DNA of 64,000 nucleotides from Xylaria sp. FL1777 (taxonomy: Eukaryota; Ascomycota; Sordariomycetes; Xylariales; Xylariaceae): assembly GCA_022578965.1 (NCBI GenBank), contig MU400550.1, forward strand, positions 124,001-188,000, given 5' to 3'. Every line of letters starts with the position of its first letter. Position 1 is the stretch's first letter. The notes beneath the pieces are model-generated. The model saw only the letters and a list, made by a program, of their open reading frames with translations, searched no databases and was not told the origin of the DNA. Positions 42,609 to 53,956 of the stretch are shown here, one piece after another. The position numbers and the translations under genes are program-made.

Positions 42609-45310
42609 TGTCGTTGTCGTGATGGTAGGGGATGATTAATACCTAGCGAGTTCTTGGGATGAGGAACAAGAAGACAACGGCCTTAGGTCCTTTTTCTCCT
42701 ACTTTTTTACTTGCTCAGGTCCCCTTGTGTTGCCCTCGGGTCGGATTTGTCCAGATACCGAAGATGAAGACGATGACGATGGATGTTTCACACAGAGAAA
42801 TACGATTGATTAGCAACGATGCGTCTGTTTGGATGTTCCTTTCTCTTTAACTACCGTGCCTTTATATCAGGAGGGGAACCATCCACTTCTTATCAGACCC
42901 AGTCAAAAAAAACACTCGCGAATTAGTGTTTTCTTTTTCTTCTCCTTTTTCCCTCTGTCTTTCTCCATCGCAGCGTCTTCGGAGCAGATTCTTGATAGTC
43001 ACTTGTTCACCTGACAAGCTCTAACTTACACGATAGCGGGGCGACGGATAGCAAAGAATGTCGTAATAGGTACGATTCCGCCACTCCTCTCCCCGCATCT
43101 CCAATTTCCGAAGGAGTGGGGAGCTTGGCTGTAGGTTGTAAGTTGTCGCGCTGAATGAGAATTGAGGAGCTTTTTTCATTAACCTGTCTAGACCTTCGTA
43201 GCTTATGTGGGTTGGTCGATTTACCCGCTTGTTTTATCCGCACCAATCGACGCGTCCTTGATAAAAGTCGAACCTGAACGCTAAGATTAGGTCTTCAAAA
43301 ACATTATACTTTTATATGAAAAGACTTGTTCTTCATCCTTGATCGACTGACGATACGCACGGTGTGCGTGTTCGGCATTTCTTGGTAGATTGGTTGTAGT
43401 GGCTTGCGCTAGCTCATGGAAGGCATATTCAGAGATATCTTCTGCATAACTGCGCACCCTACAAGGAGAAATGTGCTGTACGATTCGCTCAAACGGTTCT
43501 CGTGAGTTGAGACTAGTTCTCCCACCCCCGACTTTCCCTTAGGAGGAGGAGGCGGAACTCAAAGGAGGCTTAGGAGCGATATTGAGGCCTTCCAGCTGTT
43601 AGTACAAGCGAGCAGATCACCCGAGCGCGAAGAGACTTGCCTAAGCCGCCTAAATCGTTGTGCTTTCGTTTAGGAAGCATCGAGTCTTCGCTGTCCGTCA
43701 GCGGAGGGCAGCCGAGCCTTATCTTCGTGTGATAGTGGTCGCTAGACGACTGTGGTAGAAAGATTGACATGATTAATCTAGTCACTCGAGAGCCATCGTT
43801 CCGATATCACCTCTTGTTATTCCAGCGCGACGGAGCCATGTTGTCTAAGTACAGTAGCATAGTGTTAGTTGATAGATAGGTATTGACGACTTTGATAGGG
43901 ACCACAGATGTCCATCGTAAAGACCTCCTATTGATTGAATAGCGATAAAAAAGGTATCTGTAAGCAGCGGTGATGATCTTCATACATATATAGCCGTTCC
44001 GGCCCGTTATTGTGGGCCTATCCGCCCGGCAGGACAGCCGGGATTTCATTGTAGGTACGGTTCAAGCAAGCGAGAACTGTAATCTCGTGTTTAAAGCATC
44101 ATAGCTATGGCGTTTCCGCTCTATGTGGGATAGTAACATCCATAAGACCCAAACTATGCCTGCTAACATTAGAAGGTGATAAGTTGGTCTAGCTCTGTTA
44201 GTAGAGTGACTTGGATCAGCCGCATATAGACTCAACCAGATGTTACTATCCCCGAAACGCCAGTCAAAGGGATAAGTAAATGCACAAGCAAACATAGGAT
44301 TAAGCAGCTGTCGGAAAGCTACAGGATTAGGGTTTTGATACCTAAGGTACCTAGGTATATAATTGATACAGGATCCATGTCTCGGCAAATTACCTATACT
44401 TAGACAACCAATGATTCTTCAGAGACTAACACAGTTATGCGCTCTCTCCCTAATTACACCATCTTTTTTTCCCTCCTTTTTCCTTTTCGACTTTTTCTGG
44501 CATGTTTTGAACATTTTGTACTATATTTGTTTACCAAAGACCCTTAAATGAATATCTCTCTCCCTGGCCTGAAGGTGTTGAATCTAACGATACTAATCTA
44601 CAGCAGTGGCTGGAAACCTGAAAACGTTAACAACAGCGGTAACAAGTACAGTTCCCTAGGCCGACCAATTATGCGACCTGGATACGTGTTCTACATCTAC
44701 CAAAAGGGGAACGAGCAGCGATCATCTTTTCCGTGTAAGTGGTAAGGGCGGATCTAGATACGGGGTCTCGGATGTTCACGATGATTTTGCCGCTTACCGT
44801 GCTAAACAAAAAGTTCATCGCGATATTTTGTTACTCAAAAAGAGCTAATAACAATCAAAATTGTATATGATGTGGCAGTTTAGAAGCTCTGATACCTTTT
44901 ACTTATGTTCTCTGTTCTAGAAAAGCAATTCTTTGCACGTGGACAATTACTCGTCCAGATTGATCACCCTCTATCTCCATTTCCCAACTAGTCGGCTGTT
45001 TGCAATACGTTGTTAGAATTTTGGGACTGGTAAGATAGGGAGGGCCTTACTAACTGCCTCGAAAAAGATCAATTCTCAGAGACATCACGAAACTCGGAAC
45101 AAACAGATTGCTTGTTGCAAACCAGGCGTTGTTTGAATCTAGGGCCGTCATTATAGAAGCATAAAACGACAACATATTACGGGCATCACTTGACAATTAC
45201 ATGATCGCAACTCACATTCACACATCTGCATTTGCATTTGCATATAAATACACGCACCGCACAGAAACAAGCACGCAGCTACCTCTAAACATATTCAGCG
45301 CATATTCATC
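42609..45310. other. Long intergenic region, no gene seen
   Basis: About 2.7 kb. It contains one copy of the diverged repeat (43213-43360) and a TACCTAGGTA palindrome near 44345. A short stop-bounded frame near 44660-44850 (…YGVSDVHDDFAAYRAKQK) looks faintly protein-like but has no start codon. Nothing is firm enough to call a gene. Confidence 0.35.
43213..43360. repeat. Diverged repeat, copy 1
   Basis: The segment around ACCCGCTTGTTTTATCCGCA, then CAATCGACGCGTCC, matches 46412-46446 with about five differences in 35, nearly all transitions. A second matching block, CTTCATCCTTGATCGACTGA near 43331, corresponds to CTTCGTCCTTAATTGACTGA near 46816. The two copies are in the same orientation and flank the kinase-like gene. 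Confidence 0.5.
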
Positions 45311-46318
45311 ATGACTTCCGAGAGTGCTATAGACTTTATGGGGAGCACAATAGGTGCACAATTGATAGGGGTACAACAAAACCTCTACCGACCAGCACGA
45401 ATGGAAGTTATATGTAAGGAAACTGGGCAATTTTCCACCGAGCGGGTCGGGATCTCTAAACCTACCAAGTGCCTCTTTCGGACCGAACACGATTCTTTGA
45501 AATGGGTCGCGGTTAATGCAGGCGTATTCCCAGGCTCGTGGTCCTTTAAGGATAGCAGCCATCTTGTATTCCCCCCATTCCCCATGGGGCCCTGGAACGT
45601 CGGCCAAATCCGTCGCCTCGAGAACGGAGAGGTTCGCTTCACGAAAACACTCGAAATGCCCCTGGAAGGAATCAGGAACGCCTGGCATCCCACCGAAATC
45701 GACTTCTCCGACTTTGTGCTTATTAGTCAGCTCAACGGTGGTACTGATGGGCGGCTATGGGAGGCCCAGCACCCTCACTTCAATGAGGAGACAGTATTCG
45801 TCAAGATTGCCCCTTGGGACTGCGACTGGTCGAAGCAGGCCATGGAGAATGAGACCAGAGTCTATCAAATAGTCGACGGGCTTGGCATCGCTCCCGAGTT
45901 CCTCGGACACGTAACTTACCACGGCGCCATCATCGGGTTTATTTTGGAGTGGGTAGGAGGGGGAGAAACCATCGAGAAAAAGGACAGGTCCGCTCGCATT
46001 GACGTTGCCAAAAGACTTCATTCCCTCGGAGTCACTCATGGTTCCGCCCATCGCTCAAACTTCTTGAAGAAGAGGAAGGACGTGCTGATGATCGACTTCG
46101 AAGACGCCAGGTTCGACCACGAGGCCACGTATGAGCGGAAAAATGAAGATATTCGTCGTATTTGTGATTTCGAGGGAGACAGGTGGACAATAGGGCCCAT
46201 CGTCGACGAAGATAACTTGCCCCCGAACGTTGACAAGTTCTTCGACGATATGGTTGACGACGAGATCGACTGGACCGATGATTCTGATGCGGCCGACAGC
46301 GATTCAGACGATGACTAA
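45311..46318 (+). CDS. Protein-kinase-like protein lacking the catalytic Asp
   Basis: A single exon of 335 residues. The C-terminal half has a kinase-like fold as in fungal proteins often labelled alpha-galactosidase A-like: ATP-site Lys in TVFVKIAPWD (about 166), helix-C Glu in ENETRVYQ, hinge GFILEWVGGGE, catalytic loop LHSLGVTHGSAHRSNFLKKR (about 232-251) and metal-binding Asp in MIDFEDA (about 262). In relatives the loop reads H-G-D-x-N/H-R-x-N; here the Asp is Ser, so catalysis is doubtful. The end is very acidic (DDEIDWTDDSDAADSDSDDD). The N-terminal 130 residues are of unknown fold. The gene lies between two copies of a diverged repeat. Role unknown. Confidence 0.65.
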   Translation: MTSESAIDFMGSTIGAQLIGVQQNLYRPARMEVICKETGQFSTERVGISKPTKCLFRTEHDSLKWVAVNAGVFPGSWSFKDSSHLVFPPFPMGPWNVGQIRRLENGEVRFTKTLEMPLEGIRNAWHPTEIDFSDFVLISQLNGGTDGRLWEAQHPHFNEETVFVKIAPWDCDWSKQAMENETRVYQIVDGLGIAPEFLGHVTYHGAIIGFILEWVGGGETIEKKDRSARIDVAKRLHSLGVTHGSAHRSNFLKKRKDVLMIDFEDARFDHEATYERKNEDIRRICDFEGDRWTIGPIVDEDNLPPNVDKFFDDMVDDEIDWTDDSDAADSDSDDD

Positions 46319-46407
46319 ATAGTGTTTGTTGTAACATGGTCGAGAATCGAGGAGCGTTTTGTTAGCTTGTCGAGAACTGCTTTACGCTTACACTAGATGT
46401 CCGTAAA

Positions 46408-46840
46408 AGTCACCCGCTTGTGTTATCCGCATCAATCAACATGTCCTGGACGAGACCCTAAACTGTTATGTAGACATCGTTGAGATAATTATAGAAAACT
46501 AGCTGTTAATCAGTCTCGAAGCTTTTTTGCCACTTAGTAGCAAGTAGATATAGGTACCTAAAACTTTCTTACCAAAAAACCCCTGCCGGTACAAGCCGTA
46601 GCGCGGCGCTAAAGGATCTCTATCAAATCTCGCTAAGCCACACTTACCAGATTAGGAAAATATTTACCCCTCGCTTTTCAGCCATTGTTGGACAAACTTA
46701 TACTGTGCAACAGAACCTGCAGAGTCACTACCTACGAGAAAAACAACGCGTTAGCAACTGAGAGCGTACAATATAATTAGAGTGAAGATATACAAGATCT
46801 AATAGATGCTCTCTTTCTTCGTCCTTAATTGACTGAGAAA
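46408..46840. repeat. Diverged repeat, copy 2
   Basis: Second copy of the repeat described at 43213-43360. Matching blocks lie at 46412-46446 and near 46816, separated by about 370 bp here versus about 80 bp in copy 1, so one copy carries an insertion or the other a deletion. Confidence 0.45.
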
Positions 46841-46931
46841 CACGCAAGTACAACAAGGTGCTATATACTGCCCTATCCGTGTCTACCATTCCAGTTCACC
46901 CCTATCCTGTTGTCTCTCAGGTGGTGATTTT

Positions 46932-47869
46932 TCAATGATCATCTCTCTTGATCCAAGGTTTCAAAGCTTCCAGGAATTTGAGGTGTAGCTCCGGATCGCC
47001 CGTGGCCTCCAGCAGCGGCTGAAATATGTCATCACCCAGTCTGCGAAACATCACGAGGAACCCGGCGTGTATGAAGTCGACGTAGCTGATGGTGTCGCCC
47101 ATGAAAAAGGGGCCCTTGTCGTTCTCCTTGAGCATCGCCGTGATGTTCCGCAGGTGAGGCGCGGCCGCCTCGTATGCCTTCTCCGCGCTGTTCTCCTGCA
47201 CAAACTGCTCTAGGGGCATGCCGCACCATGCCGAGCGACTTTCGTGCCAGTAGGCATGGTTGACCTCTTTCAGCAGTCGGTTCGGGACCCCTAGGACAAA
47301 CACTGGTATCAATGCCTCATTGAAGGCTGGTTTCAGGTGTTCTGTGTATTTCTTGGGGAGAGGGGAATCTAGGTGCAAGCTCGGCGATGGGTGCTGCTTC
47401 TCGAGCTCCTGCGCGATGGCCAACGAGTCCATTATATAGGTGCCATCTGGCATTATTACGGTGGGAACCGTGAGATCGTCTTTGTTTTTGTCTGGAAAGC
47501 TGGAGGCATGGTTATTCTCGTTGGCCTTTGGCGATACTGTAGAAGGGAGTTTCTTGTGGTGATATGGCGGGGTAAGTAAGTAGGTACTCACTGGGGCTGA
47601 AGCCTCGGTCTGATTTCTGGGTATTCAAGCTATTGGACAATGAGTATATGTCGTGAAACCATGTCATGGTGCCACACAGCTTACCCATTCGGTCTCGTAG
47701 TCCAGCCCTTTATAGTTCAGAACCAACCGAGCTATCTCCATGAGCATGAGCGATTCCGTTCACATTGAAAATGTAGGGGTGCATGCATACTCCTCCATGT
47801 GTTAAGCGACCATGCGTGAATGGGCTCTTTGGACGGTATATCAAACAATACGATTTTCGAGGCGGCCAT
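46932..47869 (-). CDS. Glutathione S-transferase-like protein, frame unresolved at last intron
   Basis: Exons 47791-47869 (MAASKIVLFDIPSKEPIHAW...), 47685-47731 (RLVLNYKGLDYETEW), 47592-47629 (LEYPEIRPRLQP) and 46932-47536. The thioredoxin-like N-terminal half and the motif VPTVIMPDGTYIMDSLAIAQ, then an all-helical C-terminal half (GDTISYVDFIHAGFLVMF), match the fungal GST-like family. The first two introns join in phase. At the last junction the only good donor (GTGAGT) and acceptor (CTACAG) leave the frame off by one base, so either an indel disrupts the gene or an unusual splice site is used. The product would conjugate glutathione or act as a related transferase; substrate unknown. Confidence 0.68.
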
Positions 47870-48796
47870 TGTAACTCGGGGATCTCGTGAGAGTTCACTG
47901 CGGTCGTGCCAGCTGTGATTATGGGAGAAGTGAGGTTTGCGTCTGATGTAGAATCTCAACACGGCTAAACTTGAGGTCCCTGAGGTTTATTTACCACCAT
48001 GAATCATGGGTTAAATATAGAGATATAGCTGATTGGTAATAAGGTAACATATCTAGGTGCCTGCTAATAAAGCGGGGGTTTCCTACTTTGGAAATCTAGA
48101 TTCCAGGTCTAATATAGTATATCTTGGGTAGTCAGGTGTTCTTTACATGTATCTAGATTACCATTTATAATATGCTCACCTAGAAGAATTAAAACAACTA
48201 TAATAGATACCTAAGTAGCTGGCTTTTATGGATTTCGATATATGCACCTATCAGTGAATCTGCCGGGCAGATACTCTATGCACTTTGTTCCTTGAAGCTC
48301 ACTTGGGGGGTGGGGGGGGTGCTTTGTTAATATAATGGAGCAAGATTCACGATTTTATATGGCCACAATGGAACCAGAAGTAGTAAATGACCAGAACTTG
48401 CTTAATGACTTCCTTATCACCTGTCTCCTTCACTGAGGGGAGCAGGGGGTGATGTTAATGATACACTTAATGTTACCTACTGAGGTAACTTCGTGTGATT
48501 GATCTTGATATGAATGCACCGGTACTAAGCAATCAAGCAATACACATGCAACTGTGATACCGCTATGTGTGAATGTTATTTGGCTGGTCCCCTGCCAGAT
48601 ACATTGATGGCTTTACTAATAGGTATAGAAGCTTGGGGCTTGATTTGGGGTAATGAATGTGATGAATGTGACCCCATTATGAGAGAAAGCGCGTTATCGA
48701 TAAGATTACACCCATACCCTAACGCTCTCCCAGAGAGCTGCCTCATTTCGCCTTTCTTCCCTCGACAACTCGTTTTCCCGTATCCAGCTCTCCACG
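47870..48796. other. Intergenic, divergent promoters
   Basis: Between the GST-like and deacetylase genes. It contains a G-rich run (TTGGGGGGTGGGGGGGGTG) near 48303-48321. I see no gene. Confidence 0.4.
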
Positions 48797-51030
48797 ATGG
48801 CCTCCCACGCGGCGCCTGTAGACCTTGCCAATGGCAATGGCATTGCATTAGGATCATCATCCCCAAAGAAGGTCGCGTATTTCTACGACTCAGATATCGG
48901 AAATTTCGCGTATGTTGCCGGCCATCCCATGAAGCCGCATCGTATCCGGCTGGCACATAGCTTGATTATGAACTATGGCGTGTACAAGAAGATGGAGATA
49001 TACGTATGTCACTCCGAATAACGCACCCCTAGTCTATCTGCCTACTTATATGTCACCCAATGCGAAACTTGTGCATGGAAAACTGACATTGTCTATTCTT
49101 GGGTTTTAGCGAGCCAAGCCTGCGACGCGACTCGAGATGACGCAATTTCACACCGACGAATACATTGACTTTCTACAAAAGGTCAGCCCCGAAAACATGG
49201 ACAACTTTCAGCGCGAACAGACGAAGTTTAATGTCGGCGATGATTGCCCCGTGTTTGACGGCCTGTTCGAGTTCTGTGGGATCAGCGCTGGTGGCAGTAT
49301 GGAGGGTGCTGCCAGATTAAACCGGCAGAAGTGCGACATGGCCGTTAACTGGGCTGGAGGACTTCATCATGCAAAGAAATCTGAAGCTAGCGGCTTCTGC
49401 TATGTGAATGGTATGTCTCATTGCTCGGCTTCACCGCCGAGTCTGCTGCCGTAAATGGCTTGCTTGGGAACTGACAAGGCTGTAGACATTGTCCTTGGCA
49501 TACTGGAGCTGTTACGATTCAACAAGCGCGTTCTCTACGTCGATATTGATGTCCATCACGGTGATGGTGTCGAAGAAGCCTTCTATACTACCGATAGAGT
49601 TATGACCGTATCCTTCCACAAATATGGCGAGTACTTCCCTGGTACCGGCGAACTGAGAGATGTTGGCATTGGCACAGGGAAATACTACGCAGTGAACTTT
49701 CCTCTACGCGATGGCATCGATGATTCTTCCTATAAATCTGTTTTTGAACCAGTCATATCGAGTGTCATGGAGTTCTACAACCCTGATGCGGTTGTCTTGC
49801 AGTGTGGAGGAGATAGTCTGTCTGGCGATCGTCTTGGTTGCTTCAACCTAAGCATGGAGGGTCATGCCAACTGTGTCAAATTCGTCAAGAGCTTCAACCG
49901 CCCGACCCTAGTTGTCGGGGGTGGTGGCTACACTATGCGCAACGTCGCTCGAACATGGGCTTTCGAAACAGGTTTACTAGTGGATGCTCACATGGACCGT
50001 ACTCTTCCATTCAATGAATACTATGAAGTAAGTCACGCGCTTTTTTCTCTTTAATTGGAAGCTAACCACCTCCCAGTATTATGGTCCCGACTATGAACTT
50101 GATGTCCGCGCTTCAAACATGGAAAATGCAAATAGTCCTGAGTATCTCGAAAAGATTAAGAACCAGTTAATTGAAAATCTGCGGAGAACGGCACACGTAC
50201 CGTCCGTTCAGATGCAAGACGTCCCACGCCATTCTCTAGGTGCAATGACAGACGACGATGATGCAGAGTTGGATGACCTGGATGAAGACGAGAACAAAGA
50301 TGTGCGTATGACGCAACGCCAATGGGAGCAGCGGATAGAACGAGATGACGAGTATGAAGCGAGCGACAACGAGGAGATGGAGAAGGCGAATGGCGTTCAC
50401 CGTAACGGCACTTCTCGACGAGCTTTCCAAAATTACCGCAATTCTGATGCAGAAGGCGACAGCGGTGTAGCGACGCCCGCTGACGGTATAAGCGAAAGCG
50501 TCATTAAGTCCAAAGAGACCGATGAGGTTATGAAAGATGCAGATGATATTACCCAAGACGCTGCAGCCGAAGCCAGTGAGACGGCTGCCGATTCCAAACC
50601 TGACGAGAACAAGTCGGAAGAAGAGGTTGAAGCTGCAGGTATTACGGAGCAAGACGAATCCCTTGCGGAGATCCAAGAAGCTTCAAAGCCTACTAAAGAT
50701 GGTGACAAAGACGAGGAAGCCGCCGGGTCCTCTGGGAATTCCTCAGAGAAGCAAGACACAGCCTCCAAAGATGATGAGGTCATGCAAGATACCGAGGACG
50801 ACTCCAAGCAGACAGAAAAAGAGGCAGAGAAGAAACGAAGTGTGGAGCCCGAAGCACGCAACTCACCAAAAGAATCCAAAGTAGACGAAGATGGAGATGT
50901 CGAGATGAATGAAACGCCCGCAGATAAGAAACATAACGACAACAAGACGGTCGGAGCTGAAGATCAAGTAGAAGCACCTTCGTCAACAGACACGGCTGAA
51001 AAGACCAAAGACACGACTAGCAGCAGCTGA
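48797..51030 (+). CDS. RPD3: Class I histone deacetylase, Rpd3 type
   Basis: Exons 48797-49003, 49110-49410, 49486-50027 and 50077-51030 give 667 residues, all in phase. The deacetylase domain (about 25-400) has [20 protein letters not shown], the active-site His pair in [16 protein letters not shown], zinc ligands in [26 protein letters not shown] and the final Tyr loop [15 protein letters not shown]. The [14 protein letters not shown] block is typical of Rpd3/HDAC1. The last 250 residues are an acidic, low-complexity tail rich in Glu, Asp, Lys and Ser, longer than in yeast Rpd3 but usual in filamentous fungi. By family knowledge it deacetylates H3/H4 tails in Sin3 complexes in the nucleus. 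Confidence 0.95.
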
Positions 51031-52377
51031 GTAGGAAACGCATAGTTGTGTATCCGAAATCAGAATTGTTCTTCGAGGCGTGGTTGTATTCAAAATGAAG
51101 GGTGGGTTTTTCCAATAACGTTAATACCATTTGAATGTATACTTGGTCAAAGCGAAAGGCGTTCCGGACCTGGCACAAAGAGAGGGAAGAGTGGAAATAT
51201 GCGTTGACTAAGACGTCGATCGCATTATCCGTCTATTATTATGGTTGGTAGCATCGGATTTCTTCAGCTTGAAGAGTGGCTGTTCCTGAAATGCTCGCAA
51301 GGTCGCGCAGCAGAAATGAGGAGTTAGATTACAGTACAATTCGGCTATACCGTGCAAGCTCTAAATAAAGCACAACTTCTGTAACTTTTGAATTTGTTGA
51401 CCACATATTAAGACCATATATTCGTTCCTTCCCGTACTTACATGTTATGGATAGGACTACCCTGATTATCTTATCATCTATCTTATTGGCCCCACGTGAC
51501 TCTCATCACCCTCTGCCCACCAAGTCGGCTCAGCAAAATTGTGGGCCACGGCATACATGCACGCTTGTCGTGACATCGACATCTCGCAAACTTCCGACCA
51601 CCACCAACCACCTCGTCTCGACAGGCTTTTTTACACAATAGTCAAATTGGCCAAGTTCTCGAAAGTACCGCCCGTAAAATTTCCATCGAATAGCTTGCAT
51701 AATGGACGATTTCTCGCAGCCAGTGCAGGAGGAGGAGGATTGAAAGGTGGCGGGGTCCTCGCAAAGTCGGTGCGCCGGCACGAAAGGAGGAGAACGCCCA
51801 ATGTTATGGAATTCTGCACCGGATATCTTCGCACATTCTACGAGGACTGCGATTGAATTAGAGCTTGGCTTGGCGCCGGGCCAACACCAACGACTACGGA
51901 ATGCAGTGGTCTTGCTGGGCAACGAGAATTACACTGCTTTATATAGACGAGCTAACCATTTTTTCTTCTTACTCTAGACGTTGTCCTTCTTGGTATATCG
52001 CTTAAACTCCTTTAACAAAATTTATTCAGCCTGCACGAAGGATTGCCCAGCCGTCTCTGTAAACGATGTTCGAGAGTCAGTGCCCTGCGATAACGACGAA
52101 ATCTATGGCTAAGGCTGTGCAACCTATCCTCAACCGAAGCGCGAGAAGCAGTTGAACGGGACGGAAGATAAGATGTGCGGGCTTCGGTTTCACCCATCGT
52201 GTTGTTTTTCTCAGTGATGGTCAAGGACTTCCGACTGCTATGGACTCTCGAACACTCATTTACAGACAGACCCGGCCAAGTTTCAACAATGATCAACGTA
52301 GTGAACAAGGCCAATTGAGGCCTCTTCTACTGTGGAACCTCGAAATCAGTGTGATCTATAAATGCCATACGGGCAAT
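51031..52377. other. Intergenic with degraded coding-like segments
   Basis: Mostly unassigned. It includes a frame with one stop at 51703-51977, listed separately. A minus-strand frame at 52012-52314 (MGETEARTSYLPSRSTASRA... from about 52200) is helix-like and Arg-rich, but neither frame nor splicing supports it further. Confidence 0.3.
51703..51977 (+). pseudogene. Coding-like frame with one in-frame stop
   Basis: From ATG at 51703 the frame reads MDDFSQPVQEEED, then TGA, then continues open for about 77 codons through SAPDIFAHSTRTAIELELGL and GNENYTALYRRANHF to a TAG. The end has a branch-like GCTAACC and a TTACTCTAG acceptor-like site, hinting at an intron. It is either a decayed gene or an unrecognised spliced one; the family is unknown. 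Confidence 0.25.
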
Positions 52378-52733
52378 TCGGCTACCGTCAAGGAGGGCCA
52401 GCCTGAACTCCGCAATAAGATCTACCCAGCCGTCATCGTCCGCTAGTCCAAACCCTGGAAGGAACTAACGCTGTTTTCCTATACTTCAAGGACAACGCTG
52501 GTGTTGTAGGTGGTTGATACCGTATCAATCGCGTCTTATGAGCCGCTATCGATCTCTTCTAAACTTATACTATTTTGAGAAAGAGCTATTTAGGAGGCAC
52601 AATTCTTGTCTGATGAAGAGCTTAGACGGATTTGAATGCCAATTCTCCATCGCTTTAGAGTGTCAAATCCAGGGGTGAGATAAAGGGCTCTACTATCACG
52701 GGACCTATTGGTAAGGAAGCTGCCGAGCCATGA
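52378..52733 (+). pseudogene. Ribosomal protein uL14 (Rpl23) pseudogene
   Basis: From 52381 the frame reads ATVKEGQPELRNKIYPAVIV, then R, an in-frame TAG where uL14 has Gln, and SKPWKE. A shift of one base then gives TNAVFLYFKDNAGVV. After about 150 nt (perhaps a former intron, ending near CTTTAG at 52657) a third block reads GEIKGSTITGPIGKEAAEP and stops. All three blocks match the C-terminal half of cytosolic ribosomal protein uL14 in order. The N-terminal half is not found upstream, so the copy is truncated, frameshifted and non-functional. A presumed remnant intron would mean a DNA-level duplication rather than a processed copy. Confidence 0.8.
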
Positions 52734-53956
52734 CCTCTAAGTCTCTAAACTCTATCTTGGTCCTAAATCGTCTCTTGCCGCTAAGTGGTGAAATCATTTG
52801 CTTGAAATGCTTCTATTTATATCACAACACCGGAGTTGCTAGCAATACGCTGTGTTGCCTGTTAGTTTATAATACCAAGTTGGCCAGCCACCTCGCATGA
52901 AAAATGGATGACCTATGGGACTGGTTGCTTTGTATTTTGGCTTTAGGACGTAAAGGAGACTACATACCGAAACATAGCATCAAAGAATGAATAGTTCAGT
53001 TCCCGAAAACCAAATTCCTCGTTCCGAGTACTAGATGTGATGATTCTACTGGGCTCAACAAGTCTGATATTTGAGACTTCTCGCATATACGCACTAAACT
53101 TAGCATATCACGGAATTGCATCGAGCTGCATACTTTTGGTATCCCCTTTACATTTACATGCTATTCCTTAACCTAGTATGTTAAATCAAGTCATGCACAA
53201 GATAGCTAGTAGAATTATAACTTGACTTGTCACCAAGGTCAAGGACATATATTAAGATATCGTTATTATTGCGTGACACGCCATGGTACGGAACGATCCT
53301 TCGATCAACAGTCCTGACTGACTGACAGATTGATCTACACCGATGTTCCGAGTCGCGTCTAATGAGAAGGACAGAAAATGTCAAACCCCCTAAATCTCTC
53401 CCCCTCTGAGTCATAAAAACCAATCAATGCCTCAATTTTTTTTACCCCTCGCACCCGTCGCCCTGTTCTTCATCCTCGTCGTCGTCTTCTAAAAACAAAA
53501 ACAAAAATAGAAGGCAGATTCTCGCTCAAGTTTGTTATGATGTTGGGGGTATCAAACCGTGTACTGTGATATGTGATATGCTACCAATCCTCGCTTGTTA
53601 TATGCAGTGACGAAAAATGCGAAGGGACTTGGGGGAACGTGGAAAAGGGGCGGAAAATAAAGGGGGAAAAAAAGGTGAGACTATGTATATGCGCTTTCCG
53701 CTAATAGTCTCCCCTCTTCTTTCAGGTCGTCAACGTTTATCGTTGGCCCTGTAATAATAGCAGTACAATAATATTGACATGATCCAACTCCTGTTTATCT
53801 TTCAGATATCCGATTCTGTTACGGCCACGGCGAAGATGAATGCGCGACAGCAGAGTACAGCGCCTGTGGGATGATGGGGCGGGCGGAAGAGGCCGATATA
53901 TATATATGTGTGTGTTATGGTTGTGGTACACGATAATCGCTCGTTTATCGCTCGGT
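52734..53956. other. Intergenic, no gene seen
   Basis: About 1.2 kb of AT-rich DNA downstream of the pseudogene and at the 3' side of the AT-hook gene. No supported gene. Confidence 0.45.

Noticed and set aside
44062..44388. Minus-strand 108-codon frame with a hydrophobic segment
   Set aside because: One helix-like stretch in an AT-rich region; no family match, no Kozak context, no splice evidence.
44660..44850. Stop-bounded plus-strand frame ending DILLLKKS
   Set aside because: No start codon or acceptor site and a length compatible with chance.
50236..50945. Minus-strand frames opposite the deacetylase tail
   Set aside because: Complement of Glu/Asp/Lys codons gives Ser/Leu/Phe-rich frames; no independent evidence.
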